From the NCBI GenBank assembly GCA_002077065.1, contig NAJO01000015.1:186001-250000 (forward strand): a DNA stretch of 64,000 nt, in the 5' to 3' direction. The notes beneath the pieces are model-generated. The model did no database searches and was not told the DNA's origin. It was given only the letters and a program-made list of their open reading frames with translations. A program made the translations under genes and the position numbers. Source of the stretch: Cryoendolithus antarcticus. Lineage: Eukaryota > Ascomycota > Dothideomycetes > Cladosporiales > Cladosporiaceae. How positions within the stretch are numbered: position 1 is the stretch's first letter; the number at the start of each line of letters is the position of its first letter. Shown piece after piece: positions 1 through 10,910 of this stretch.

Positions 1-576
1 CCCGCGGCGAGAGACTCTCGGCTTGACGGCCGGGATCCCTTGGGAATGGAGTGGGAGTGATAGAAGCGGGGATGTTCTAAAGGGCGGACGGTGGCATCAT
101 TGTGAGCGAGCATGCTAGGCGTCTGGCGCGCAGGTGAAGGCTTTGCGCAGTGGGCTTGACGGGAAGATAGCGGGCTGCTATGAGTAAGAATGACTGGTGT
201 ACCTGAGCGATATATCTTACACTACGAAATCATGAAACCGTCCTATAGACCCTTCTTCACATATGAGTGTACCTCGATCTCTCAACTCGCACTTCTGCCT
301 CTACTAACAGACACAAACACATGTGAAAGCCAAGAGTCGCGTGACACAACGGATTGGCTTCTCGGCAGTTCCGGCTAGCGCAGATGACATAAGGCTGGCC
401 CGAGCCTCTCGCTAATCATTTCACGCCGATTGAGAACTTCAGTCAAGCTCTTTATCGTAGTCATGTAGCACCCAACACCACCTCGCTACGTCTACTTACC
501 ACTCATCGCGGGATGCCTCGCTCGAGGACCATCTTCGCATCCATTCGCTTCACGTCCTAGCCTGACCGCATTCAAC
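1..576. other. Intergenic, no gene seen
   Basis: No reading frame here resembles a known protein; the longest forward frame (190-378, 62 codons) has no recognisable content. The last 100-150 bases should be the promoter and 5' UTR of the PRPP synthetase gene, but I see no clear TATA element. Confidence 0.5.
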
Positions 577-2460
577 ATGAGGCAGACGTGTATCTTCTCT
601 GGGTCTTCGCACCCTGAGTTAGTGGAGGGCATCTGTGAGCGCTTGGGGCAGAAACCCGCAGTCGCGGACTTGAAGAAGTTCAGCAATGGGGAGACGAGCG
701 TGGAGATCAGTGAGTGCTGCAGTGACTCCAAGTCGCTAGAGGCGATGCTAACAAATCACAGAAACTTCGGTGCGCGATCAAGATGTCTTCATCGTGCAGA
801 GCGGCAGTGCCAAGTAAGGTGCTCACTTGCGAGGTCGAGGACCTGGCTAACTTCTCAGGATCAACGACAATGTCATGGAACTGCTTATCATGATCAATGC
901 CTGCAAGGGGGGCTCGGCGAGGTCTATCACGGGTCAGCCTGCTCGTCACTAGAAGGCGACATCACAATGCTGATATCTGGGTAGCTGTGGTTCCCTACTT
1001 CCCCTACTCTCGGCAGTCGAAGAAGAAGTCCCATCGAGGCGCTATCACTGCGCGCATGCTGGCAAATCTCATGAATGTGGCGGGTGTTAACCATGTGATT
1101 ACCATGGACTTGCACGCGAGTCAGATGCAGGGCTTCTTCAAGTGCCCGGTCGACAATCTCGTCGCAGAGCCGCTGCTGGCTAAATGGTTGAAGCGCAATG
1201 TTGCAGACTGGCAGGAGACTGTGGTCGTCAGCAAGAACCCAGGAGGCACTCGCCGCGTGACATCCATGGCTGATGCACTGAACCTCAGCTTCGGCATCGT
1301 CACTACCGACTGGCGCAGGCCGCACACTGGTCTCAACAGCATGATGAACAGTGTCATTCTGGAGAGCAACGGAGTGGATGGCTCGGTCGATGGGCATGCT
1401 ACCTACGAAGCGCATGACGATCGCACGACGTCGCCTGAGCCACGGCATAGCCACTCGAGTGAGCACGACTTTGCTCATCACAGCACGAATCATAGCCCAG
1501 TGCACTCACAACAGCACAGTCCAATGCACTGGTCAAATCGATCACGTGCTGGTAGCAATCTCGCGCCTGGTACTCGCAATCGCCTTGTCAACGGGCTCAC
1601 CGATCCACCCTCGAGTCCGCTAGCCCGCTCAACTCGAGTTGATTCGATCGACAGCACAGACGGGAGTGCCAGACCTGATCTTTCGTTACGTCGCATCTCC
1701 ACGGTGCCTGGTGTGGCGACACCACGCAAGGACGAAGATGGGTACGAGGAGCCTGCTGGTAGTGAAGACGAAGATGAGGTATGCCTACTCGCGCATAACC
1801 TACATATACCATTGCTAACCTTTGCAGCTCGCTCGCGACGTCGTCACAGGACGATTGATCCACGGGCACATCGTCGATGATGACATCCCTTCCCCAAGCG
1901 CCTCCACAACGTCAGAGATCTATCCTCGCGCGACCAATGGCCACCGCCACTCAAGTGAAGACGATCCGCCAGACGTTATGACACAGAGTTTCATGTCTAC
2001 CGCCTCTCATCGCACCAATGGTGTGCATGGACTTGGCGGTACTGGAGATGCGACAGCGTCCGATGAAGAGGAAGAGGACGCCATTCAGAATCCAGAGATC
2101 GAAACCACCATCACACTTGTTGGCAACGTACGAGGTCGACCGGTTCTCATCATCGACGACATAATCGACAAAGCTGGCTCCTGGATCGCTGCTGCAGAGA
2201 CCGTACGGAAGCGAGGCGGCGCGACGAAGGTCTACTGCATGGCGACGCACGGTCTGTTTGGTGGCGACAGCTTGCGCGAGCTTGACGATTGCGACGAGAT
2301 CGATGCGATCGTCGTCACGAATGCCTTCCCAATCCCTGCCGAGAAGAAGATGGGAGTCAAGAAGCTGATCGAGCTCGACGTGAGTGGTTTGCTGGCTGAG
2401 GCGATTCGCCGCAATCACCACGGCGAGAGCATCAGTCAGCTTTACCAGCACTATGATTGA
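577..2460 (+). CDS. Ribose-phosphate pyrophosphokinase (PRPP synthetase) with long internal insertion
   Basis: Makes 5-phosphoribosyl-1-diphosphate from ribose-5-phosphate and ATP in the cytosol, feeding purine, pyrimidine, histidine and tryptophan synthesis. Five exons with all phases closing: 577-709, 762-813, 859-932, 985-1778, 1828-2460; 561 residues. Seen: N-terminal FSNGETSVEI, VQSGSAKINDNVMELL, PYFPYSRQSKKKSHRGAIT and MDLHASQMQGFF segments, then the PRPP-binding segment VLIIDDIIDKAGSW near the C-terminus. Between about residues 215 and 440 lies an insertion rich in His, Ser and acidic residues, holding a conserved-looking patch ARDVVTGRLIHGHIVDDD (about residue 350). Canonical enzymes are about 320 residues; yeast Prs1 and Prs5 carry comparable non-homologous insertions, so this is probably the Prs1/Prs5-type subunit of a hetero-oligomer. 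The start is the first ATG of the conserved N-terminus. Confidence 0.93.
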
Positions 2461-3188
2461 AATGGGAAGACTGGGCGCGATTGCGGTGGGTCTGCGTATT
2501 GGTCAAGATGCGCTGTTGGCGTACCGGTGCCATGGGGAGTCCTTGCACGTGAATTTGAGATAGGGCAATGCTGCGACGAAGTGCTCGATCGCCTGCTACT
2601 AATGATCCTACTCATGATGCACTAGCCTAACGATTCACCCCTCCCTTCCAGTCAGTAAGTGAAGCACGAATCATGAGATTGTTGATTTACCCCAGCGATG
2701 CAGATCGTAGGATTTGCCCGACCTTTCTCGCTGGCGTTTGCTGGCTCCATGAGATTGTTTGGAACGGAGCGTTGGTAGATTGAAGCATCATCTCGGGAAC
2801 AGAAGTCGCACCTTTCAGACGCCTTCGGGCGTCGAGGGAAAGTGCGAAAGAGAACCTCCTGAACAAGCTCATCGAGCCCACTCACGCTGCTACTACGCGT
2901 ACTCGAAACGTCTTCGATCCATGATTGGGTGAGTGTCGTATATTGTTACTGCACTAACCAAGTGGGTTCTGCGCCTTCCGATGACGTAGTGCAACCTTGA
3001 ACCTCGGGCTGTAAGTTTACATTCCTCTTGTCTTGCTCGAAACCATCGCGTACTCTCACCGAAGATTGCATCTAGTCACCGCTATCGTAAGCCTCAATTT
3101 ACAAGCACGTGAGATCTCACAGCCTGCTGTTCACGGACTCGACGATTCATCGAGCAACTCCGTAGTCCAACGACCAAGAACCATTATC
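2461..3188. other. Intergenic between PRPP synthetase and AhpC/TSA-like gene
   Basis: Contains the 3' end of the upstream transcript and the presumed promoter of the next gene. The frame of the next gene stays open upstream to 3033, but no ATG occurs there before 3189, so I do not extend that gene. Nothing else recognised. Confidence 0.4.
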
Positions 3189-3794
3189 ATGACCTTCCAA
3201 CAAGAGCTGGGCTCTTGGCTCTCGACCACCGCGCCTAGTCTACCAGCAGCGCCTCCCACGATCGGCTCTTCGGCTCCCAATCACCCCAAGCTAACCCTCC
3301 AATCCAATAAGTCCACCATCATATCCTTCCTCCGCCACTGCGGCTGCCCGTTCGCCGAAAAGACCTTCCTAAATTTGCGTGAGGTTGCCCGCTCCAACAG
3401 CGACCTGGACTTCATAGCCGTCTCCCACTCCTCTGACGCCGCCACTGAGACGTGGCTGAAGGCTCTTCCGCAAGCTGGCAGTGAGCCAGATAACCTTCGC
3501 GTCATTGTAGATGAGCAACGGGAGATCTATGCTGCTTGGGGGCTTGGAGTGAGCAGCTATGCGCATGTGCTGAGTCCAGCGAGCATGTGGAGTGTGTGGA
3601 GACTGGGGAAAGAAGAGGGAATCTGGAATCGACCCACCGAGAGCGGCAGTCGGTGGCAGATGGCAGGGAGCTTTGGGGTGGATGGTGAAGGGGTGGTGAG
3701 GTGGGGTGGCGTTGCGGGAAGAGCCGATGAGAAGGTGGACTTCCAGGAGGGCGTGCAAGTCTTGGAGGCCTCAGGCCAAAAGGCCAAGCTCTGA
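3189..3794 (+). CDS. AhpC/TSA-2-like thioredoxin-fold protein
   Basis: Single exon, 201 residues. Seen: a thioredoxin-fold core with the strand-turn ISFLRHCGCPFAEKTF (about residues 45-60), the position of the peroxidatic Cys in the AhpC-TSA_2/PRXL2 family, followed by LDFIAVSHSSDAATETW and VIVDEQREIYAAWGLG, the usual helix after the second strand, and a C-terminal VDGEGVVRWGGVAGRAD segment. Fungi carry many such uncharacterised cytosolic proteins; redox activity is inferred only. The Cys-Gly-Cys spacing differs from the CxxC of thioredoxin. The start ATG at 3189 follows ACCATTATC; the open frame upstream lacks another ATG. Confidence 0.8.
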   Translation: MTFQQELGSWLSTTAPSLPAAPPTIGSSAPNHPKLTLQSNKSTIISFLRHCGCPFAEKTFLNLREVARSNSDLDFIAVSHSSDAATETWLKALPQAGSEPDNLRVIVDEQREIYAAWGLGVSSYAHVLSPASMWSVWRLGKEEGIWNRPTESGSRWQMAGSFGVDGEGVVRWGGVAGRADEKVDFQEGVQVLEASGQKAKL

Positions 3795-4000
3795 AAGCAT
3801 TGCCCGCAGCACGACGTGGCGTTCTAGCTCATTTCATCGAAGGCAGGCGGTGTCTGTTGGCGCATAGAGGCTTGGCGGCGATGCGTCCTACCGCGCCTAC
3901 GATCTGCTCAGATGGTGAAGCAAACGTGGCGGCTGACGAGCTGATACTATACTGCCACGATGGCCGGCAACACGAACGACCTTCATTCACAGAGTGAGCT

Positions 4001-4448
4001 ATGCCAGCTATTGTCACGCCATACTTTCGTCCAGCCTACGTAGGCCAGAAGATCCTCGTCGCATCTGACCCCGAATCACCCACTGGCTTCGTCACAGCAG
4101 CATTTACCGACCCCGTCAAGACTTTCCGATGACCCTCAGCACGACCACTTCTTCGCCTGGTTGCTCACGTATAGGCCTCTGATCGATTGGTGCGAAGAGC
4201 GAGATCTCTTGCTCCACGGCTTCCACGATATTCTAGATGACCTACTCGAATCTGTGTTGCTTAAGTTACATGAGGAGAGCCACGAGCGCTGGCAGCACAC
4301 CATTCGGCTCTGGCTGGAAACGGCTAGAAGGCTGCAGGTCGTAACAGTGAGTGATGTCTTCGAGATCAGGGAATCAGAAGGACGGGAGGAGGTTGTTCTA
4401 ATTCCCGGAAGGAGGACTGTGGTTCTGCCGGGGCGCTATACTGATTAG
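4001..4448 (+). pseudogene. Possible broken BTB-like or hypothetical gene
   Basis: Two frames appear to continue each other. The first (ATG 4001, 43 codons) ends GFVTAAFTDPVKTFR then TGA at 4128-4130. The second, offset by one base, reads DDPQHDHFFAWLLTYRPLID and stays open to TAG at 4446-4448, with a mostly helical composition. The join resembles the DDP...F..WLYT segment after the core of fungal BTB/POZ proteins, hence the guess. No ATG starts the second frame and no intron of workable length removes the break. It could be a frameshifted relic, a misread base or chance. Confidence 0.3.
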
Positions 4449-5400
4449 GCCCAGTCGCTGGCAACATCCGAATGGTGCTGTAGTAGATGGTATGCTGCTT
4501 GGTACCTTTTCGTCAATCCAGATCAGTGCCAGCCCGAGTATAGCACGTGTCGTGCATGGCACGAAGGAAGAGACCAGTGTATTAGCGGGCGAAGCCTATG
4601 TTAGCTATACATCCGGATGGTCTTGACATATCTCGTTGGTCGTTACATAGATCGGCAAGGTCGCTGAAAGCTACGTAGAGACCCTCGGCGCTAGACCTGT
4701 GAGCCGAAGTGTTTGGCAACAATGCATGTCCCAGAAATCCCACGTCGTCGACATCACTACCCTTGAGACTTCCAGAGTCAATGGTTGCCGCCATTTGAGA
4801 GTACATAGCAGGGTATCTGACCGCCTTGCTAAACGTGATCGCCAAGGAGTGAAGTCTGCAGTTTCACACCCCTGCCATCGCCAAGACGCGGAGAATAACC
4901 TTTAGCATCGGATCAAGGTCTATCGCCTCTTCACTCCCCTCATTCGCCAGCTCCTCACAACTACATCTCCCTTCGCGCTACCCTGACATCGCCGGTCCAG
5001 ATCCGGAAATCATGTCGCGTGCTTGCATGGCCATTGAGGGGACAGACTCGCCACTACGCTTGTCACAGCTATAAGCCCGACGTGATGGGCAGATGAGCAG
5101 AGCAGGCATCTCGTGCCCAGATCACGCGCGAAGATGTCCTGCACGCGGGAGCGTACAGTGTCTCGACTGCGGGCCGGAGATGGACTGGTATAGGATAGTC
5201 GTCCGGGATGTTGGCCTAAGATGTTGGCCTTGTACTGGGTCGAAGGTAAGTGCGATCGGTTGTATAGCTCTTTCTGTATGTTATCAAGGTGAAGAAGTTA
5301 CTCTCACCCACGAAGACACTGGGCTCTTATACCGCCTGATTTCCTGCCTGGAGCTCTCGTCGGGGCCGTGTTACAAGCTCGCAACTCGCTGGAAGCCAGG
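4449..5400. other. Intergenic, no gene seen
   Basis: About 950 bases with only short, unrecognised frames. The proximal part should hold the promoter of the downstream lipase gene. No repeat or structured element seen. Confidence 0.4.
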
Positions 5401-6729
5401 ATGTTCTCGTCCACTGGAATCTATCTCTCGCTCCTGTCCGTCGCCACCCACGCGCTGCCAGTCCTTCCCCGATCAGCACCCAACCTTGCCTCCTCTGGCG
5501 ATGCACCCTTCTCTGTCAGCCAAGATACACTGGCCGCCGCCTTGACCTGTCCCAACGGCAACCCAACATCATCATCGCCCGGAGTGCTTCTCGTCCACGG
5601 CACCACGTCCACTGGCGCAGAAACCTGGGCCGAAGGCTACGTCCCCGCCCTCAAGGCCAACGGCTACACAGCATGCTATGTCACGCTCCCCAATCGCGCA
5701 ATGGGCGACATGCAAGTCTCCTCCGAGTACATCGCCTACAACCTCAAGTACCTTTCTCTGCTCGCCAATGGCGCGCAAGTCGCAGTCCTCAGCCACAGCC
5801 AAGGCGGCCCAGATACGCAGTGGGCACTGCGATTCTGGCCGAGTGCGAGGGCGGTAACGAGAGCTTTCGTTCCCCTGTCTCCGGACTTTACTGGCGTTGC
5901 GCTACTGGATAGCAGACTGTCACCGGTATGCCGCGGTATTCAGTGCCAAGCAAGCCTTTGGCAACAGGCGCAAGGCAGCAACTACTACCGTGCTCTCCAA
6001 GCTAAGGACTTCCGCGCTCTCGTGCCCACCACCGCGATCTACACCCTCGTAAGTCTTTCCTTCATTCCCAACACCTTCGCTCTCACGAAAGTCCGAAGAG
6101 TCTTGCGCTGCTATCACTCTCGCTGGGAGTGTCTTTTCGCGCCGCTGTGTCAGTGAGCGCGTATCTCCAAGCCGTTTGACTCTCCACGGTACTCGGATCA
6201 ATGAACGCCTGTCACAGCCTACTGAACAGATGCTCGGGCGAGAAGCTCGTCATGTTGAGAGCTGCAGGCTTCTGGAACCCTGGAGATAGTCTTCTCGTCT
6301 ATACTGACCCTGCCCAGACCGACGAAGTCGTCGTTCCCTCCGCCCCAAACGCCGCGCTTCCAGGCGCCAAAGTCCTCGCAATCCAGCAACTCTGCCCTCT
6401 ACGCATCACAGACCACGTTTTCATGACCATTGACGCCGCAGCTTTCGCTTTTGCTCTGGACGCTCTAAACCATGGCGGCACGGCAAGTCTCACACGCACG
6501 CTACCCCAAGCACTGACAGCGTGCTTCCGGGTTGAGGCGAAGGGGATGCAAGTTAGTATTACGAGTCAGCTCGAGGGCGATATCAATTCGCTGGTTGATG
6601 GGATTATGTGAGTATCATCTCATCTGTCGTATGCCGAGCCTGGGTGGAAATACTGACGATCTTCACAGACTTGGAGCCGGTGCGCCGAGACTGAGTGCTG
6701 AGCCTGCCGTGAAATCTTATGCTCTGTAG
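5401..6729 (+). CDS. Secreted lipase, Candida antarctica lipase B-like
   Basis: Alpha/beta-hydrolase predicted to be exported; hydrolyses esters or triacylglycerols. Exons 5401-6048, 6318-6607, 6669-6729 give 332 residues with phases closing. Seen: N-terminal signal peptide (MFSSTGIYLSLLSVATHALP), oxyanion-strand LLVHGTTSTG, nucleophile elbow VLSHSQGGPDTQWAL (CalB has the same SQGG elbow), then across intron 1 the junction IYTL-TDEVV, matching the CalB catalytic-Asp segment, and ITDHVF with the catalytic His. Intron 1 is 269 nt, long for this window, and could hide a small exon. I chose the 3' splice site at 6317 because it restores the TDEVV motif. Start ATG 5401 immediately precedes the signal peptide. 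Confidence 0.88.
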
Positions 6730-7009
6730 TGACACACTAATGAAACGCGTGCAACATTCAACGAGTCCACACGAGTCACCCTTGTCTTGACGTAGGAAAG
6801 TACTAGGCACGTGATCGAGATGCAATTTGTCTCATGACTTTCATTCCGAACTACTAGACCGCATTGTTGCCTAAGCGTACTACACTTTTCCACCACTAGT
6901 CCTACAACACTCCACCTCGAACGCCAATCATACCCCCCAAACTCTTGCCGCGAGGCTCATCTCTCTGCCAGGACAACTCTCCAACTTTGCATTGTTTCTC
7001 TCTACTTGC

Positions 7010-10000
7010 CTACGCCACGCCCACAGCTCCCTCCCGCCTCGCAATATAATAACTCAACAACCCCATCCTCCCCTCATCCACGCCTCTAAACTCCCCCCAA
7101 AAACCCTCTTTCCCGACGATCTCTCCCCCCTCCTCCCCACCACCCTTGTACAGCCTAACGAACACCTCACAAGCCAGCTCCACCCCAGCTTTCCTCACCT
7201 CGGCATCGGCGTCGCCGATATGCTGCGCTGCTGTACCCGCCAATCGGGCGCGGAGCGCAGCCTCGAGGGTGAGTGGCTTGGGCCGCGGGAGTGTGAGGAG
7301 AGCGCGGAGAGTGGAGAGCGCGAGGACTGTGGCTCTAGGCGAAGCGGTGGAGGGGAGGGGCAGGAGGGCGATGATGGCATTAAGGCTTGATTCGGGAGAG
7401 GGCGACAGCTTCACGATCTCGGAGACTGTGCGCTCGAGGTCCACGAGAATGTGCGAGGAGGTTTGGTCTAGGTTCCCTCGGAGATTGAGCACGGCTATGA
7501 GGGAGGGCGCGTACCATTGCGTTGCAAGTTTTCGGTGGGTGGAGAGGAGTGTTCGAAGGAGGGCGAGGGATTGCTGTTTCAGGCCTGTGAGTTTCGTGGG
7601 GTGTAGCGCTGTCAGCTTCAGGTCCGAGTCCAGGGCTGGGAGGAAGTCTAGCAAAGCTGTCATGAGCTCGTCGAAGCGCGAGCCGGAGTCCCAGAGATCT
7701 GGATGAGGGGAGCGAGAGAGGTCTTGGACTTTACGCAGACCGTGGGCGTCTAGGGTACGGCTCCGTAGCTTGTCGATACCCGAAGCTAGCATTCGCCGAT
7801 TTCGCTGTACTTCCGCGCGGTCTTGGGGCGTGGATGCTGCGAGCAGAGGAGATCGGGATTCGGAGATGTGTCGAGGACTGCCTGCTGGGCTTGTGCTGGA
7901 GCCGGCCGAGTGCGCAGGGCTGTGGAGCGGTATATTCTCATTCACAGGCAGCTCACTGAGGACTTGTCGCTCGGCGCCCGGTGCTGTCTCTCCTTCGAGC
8001 GCAGCTTCTGGATCTTCGTAGATCTGCACAGGCGCAGGATGCGGCGAGACTGACTTCACTGGGCTGCCTCGGCGAGGCGTCAACGAGCCATGATGGGCAG
8101 CTTCAATGAAGGGATCGCTTCGTTGCCGGGAGTGACTGGCTGATAGACTCGCTCGATCTGCGAGACCATGCGCTTGCTCGAATTGGTTCCTCAGTGGACT
8201 TCTAGTCGACAAAGGTGATCGAGCTCGCATTGACTGTGTGAGATTCGGTATGACCATCGTGAAGCCACCGTCTTCTTCAACCATCGCAGGTAGGCCACTA
8301 TCGACTGACATGGTCTTATCCAGTGCCGGTCGCTGTGCGCTCATTAGTGCTGCTGTGCGTTTCGCAACGCCATTCCTCCCCATCGGCATGACCATGGTCA
8401 GATCGTCAAGATCCTCCGTTCGTGGCGCGTTACTGTCTTTGCTGCTCGGTCTCGAGTCGGGAGCTGCTCTCGATGCATGCACAGGACTGCGCTTGAGATT
8501 CGGACTCCCTTCTCGACTCCTCGGTGGCACAGTCCCAGCAGTCTTCGCACGATTCCGACTCGCGCTGTTAGATGGTATGGACGACTTTGATTGCGCGGTT
8601 CCCTTCGGCATACTAGCCCCCGGAGTGCCATTAGCAGGTGTCTCCGGCCTCATCAGCTGCCTCGAGGCATAAGGATCAGCAGTCTGCGGTCGCTGTATCT
8701 CAGGTCTCCGCGGTCTGCGTACGGGTCCAGACATGAGGGAATTACCCGGTCGCGTGGTGGACGTCGTGGAAGCTACCGTGGAGGCTGTGGACGCTGTTGA
8801 CGCGACTCTGTGGCTCTCCTGCCGAAGTCTTGAGGGTCCGCGTTGAGCACTACTCAAATCGGGTCGCGGCTTTGCAGGTGATAGTGCGGCCATGGCCGAG
8901 CCTGGTCGCTCAGGGAGGTTCTGAGCAGCGCTCTTGGCTCTTCGTTGCTCAGCCATGAGCTCCTTCAATGTGGACCGACTTGTGACCGCTGCTGGCCGTG
9001 AGGCAGTCGAGCTACTATGCGACTCACGTAGAGATGCATTCGGGTTGTTCGAGTCCTTCTCGAGCAGTGCCCTCGACTTCGCGTCCAGCTTGCCCGCAAT
9101 AGCTTCAGCCTTCTCAGGCCAGCCCTTCGCGAAAGTCCAGTACGTAGCCCTCATACCCTCCTTCACCTTCGGGTTAGCATCATCAAGTCCTTTCCGTATG
9201 CTCTTCTCAGCCAAGTCAAGTCCGCCTGACGACTCAAAGTGCGACTTGTACCCCGTCTGCCGCTTCAAAATCGTCTTCAGCCATATCGGTGCGCACTGTC
9301 TCGTCGAAGCGTTCTTGTCCTGTGCTGCAGCCCATATATGCTGCATCAACGTCCTGTTGTACGAGCAATGCTGGAAGATCGCGTCAGCAGTATGCTTCCC
9401 GTTCTCAGAAGCAATATGCTTGGTCGCTGAGCTCATCTTGACGAAACTCTGCAGCAAGATTTCCGTGTGCGGGTCCAGCGCAGGGCCCAGTGTCCGCGTC
9501 AGCTCATTCACAAGCTGACACCCGTTTGTCGACATGGTCGTGCGCAACGAATTGGCGACTTTCAAGATGCCTTCTATGCTACTCTTGATGCCAGCCATAA
9601 ACGCCACATGGTACTCATTCGGCGCGTTACCCTTGAGTAGCCTCCGAATCTTCAGCACCGCCTTATCTCTGGGCATCCAATTCTGCTCAGTCTCCTTGCC
9701 CTCGAAGTGCGGCAGCATATCCCGGAACGTATCGCTCAACTCCCGCTCCGAGTGCACGTATATCGGATCCAACTGTACGCTCTCCTGCGGTGGCGGTATC
9801 GCCTCCTCGCTATTGAGCACGTCCGCAAACTTCGTGACATGTTCCAGAGCAGGAAGGCTCCTCGTCGAAGCCGCCAGATCGTTGTCCATGCCGTTCTCGC
9901 CAAGCTGCGATAAAACGGCAGTCTGGATCCCCTGCCTGACCGCATGCATCTTTAACTGCTTCCTCAAATCTGCCTTCGCGCCCTCCGGCGCGCTGGAGAA

Positions 10001-10597
10001 CAACTCCACCAACGCGTTCTTCCCCGCTTCGCGCACCTGCCCGTCACTGTCTTCCAGACACGCGACGATTGGCGCTACAAAGCTCTTGAAAGGCATGTTG
10101 TCGTCTCTGTGCATTCGCACGACCCAACCCATACCCGCCTCTTTCGCTCTCGCGTTTGTACCACCAATGACTTCATCCCTGATGATGCGCTCCACCTCTG
10201 CGGTTAGTATCGGCCATAGCTCGCTGAACGCCTGACTAGCACTTGCTCGGTTGCCTTCCCTCGCGTCACCCAACTTCTCCCGCAGCACTGGATAGAGTCC
10301 CGGCGCGTGCGCTGCCACAGCCTTAGCCTCCGGGTCCTGGATGCGTAGCCGTTTGATCAGATGCGCTAGGGTCGAGAACGCGCTTTGGGATAGCTGGGAG
10401 GATGCTTGTTGCGCGATTGCTTGCTTCACGCACTCGAACACCGGTGCAGTGGCCGAGTCCGGGACATTGCAGTGTTTGATATCCGCCTTGAGAGAGTTTA
10501 GGAGGTTCAGCTTGGTGTCGGACTTCAAGGCTGGCCGCTTCAGGGCGGCGAGGAGTTGCGAGGCTTTCTCGTCCATGCTTGACGTGTTGCCTGGCAT
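7010..10597 (-). CDS. STU1: CLASP-family microtubule-binding protein STU1
   Basis: Intronless, 1195 residues. STU1 binds tubulin and stabilises spindle microtubules, linking them to kinetochores. Seen: an N-terminal HEAT/TOG-like block (about residues 1-230, with SQSAFSTLAHLIKRLRIQDP and REAGKNALVELFSSAP), a second CLASP-N block (about 290-520, including NWMPRDKAVLKIRRLLKG), a long Ser/Pro/Arg-rich middle (about 530-930), the basic disordered microtubule-binding type of region, and a C-terminal helical repeat block (about 950-1190). Size and order fit Pezizomycotina STU1. It is convergent with the lipase gene and lies head-to-tail after YVC1. Confidence 0.92.
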   Translation of the reverse strand: MPGNTSSMDEKASQLLAALKRPALKSDTKLNLLNSLKADIKHCNVPDSATAPVFECVKQAIAQQASSQLSQSAFSTLAHLIKRLRIQDPEAKAVAAHAPGLYPVLREKLGDAREGNRASASQAFSELWPILTAEVERIIRDEVIGGTNARAKEAGMGWVVRMHRDDNMPFKSFVAPIVACLEDSDGQVREAGKNALVELFSSAPEGAKADLRKQLKMHAVRQGIQTAVLSQLGENGMDNDLAASTRSLPALEHVTKFADVLNSEEAIPPPQESVQLDPIYVHSERELSDTFRDMLPHFEGKETEQNWMPRDKAVLKIRRLLKGNAPNEYHVAFMAGIKSSIEGILKVANSLRTTMSTNGCQLVNELTRTLGPALDPHTEILLQSFVKMSSATKHIASENGKHTADAIFQHCSYNRTLMQHIWAAAQDKNASTRQCAPIWLKTILKRQTGYKSHFESSGGLDLAEKSIRKGLDDANPKVKEGMRATYWTFAKGWPEKAEAIAGKLDAKSRALLEKDSNNPNASLRESHSSSTASRPAAVTSRSTLKELMAEQRRAKSAAQNLPERPGSAMAALSPAKPRPDLSSAQRGPSRLRQESHRVASTASTASTVASTTSTTRPGNSLMSGPVRRPRRPEIQRPQTADPYASRQLMRPETPANGTPGASMPKGTAQSKSSIPSNSASRNRAKTAGTVPPRSREGSPNLKRSPVHASRAAPDSRPSSKDSNAPRTEDLDDLTMVMPMGRNGVAKRTAALMSAQRPALDKTMSVDSGLPAMVEEDGGFTMVIPNLTQSMRARSPLSTRSPLRNQFEQAHGLADRASLSASHSRQRSDPFIEAAHHGSLTPRRGSPVKSVSPHPAPVQIYEDPEAALEGETAPGAERQVLSELPVNENIPLHSPAHSAGSSTSPAGSPRHISESRSPLLAASTPQDRAEVQRNRRMLASGIDKLRSRTLDAHGLRKVQDLSRSPHPDLWDSGSRFDELMTALLDFLPALDSDLKLTALHPTKLTGLKQQSLALLRTLLSTHRKLATQWYAPSLIAVLNLRGNLDQTSSHILVDLERTVSEIVKLSPSPESSLNAIIALLPLPSTASPRATVLALSTLRALLTLPRPKPLTLEAALRARLAGTAAQHIGDADAEVRKAGVELACEVFVRLYKGGGEEGGEIVGKEGFWGEFRGVDEGRMGLLSYYIARREGAVGVA

Positions 10598-10910
10598 CGT
10601 AGGGTATGTGAGCCCTATGGGCGGAGGAAAGGAAGGTACTATTGTCAGTATCCGTATGTACTTAATGTCGTGTAGTGTTCGCGCACGGGGAGAGAGTTCG
10701 AGGGCCTGTGGCGCACGGCCGCGTTTTGTTGTGACGCTGATTTATGCGCGATAAACATCACCGAAGCAACAGCAATGTCACATGCCGAACAGTGAATAGG
10801 CAGCCTAGTGAAGGATTCTGTACAGTCTCTGATGCTACATACATATACACAGGTTGTCCGAAGGTATTGTAGACAATATCGTTTTCCGACCGAACGCCAG
10901 CCGCTTCCTC
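10598..10910. other. Intergenic between YVC1 and STU1 (both minus strand)
   Basis: About 310 bases serving as STU1 5' flank and YVC1 3' flank. No clear TATA box; nothing else seen. Confidence 0.4.

Noticed and set aside
8238..9518. Plus-strand open frames of 144 and 194 codons
   Set aside because: Antisense shadows of STU1.
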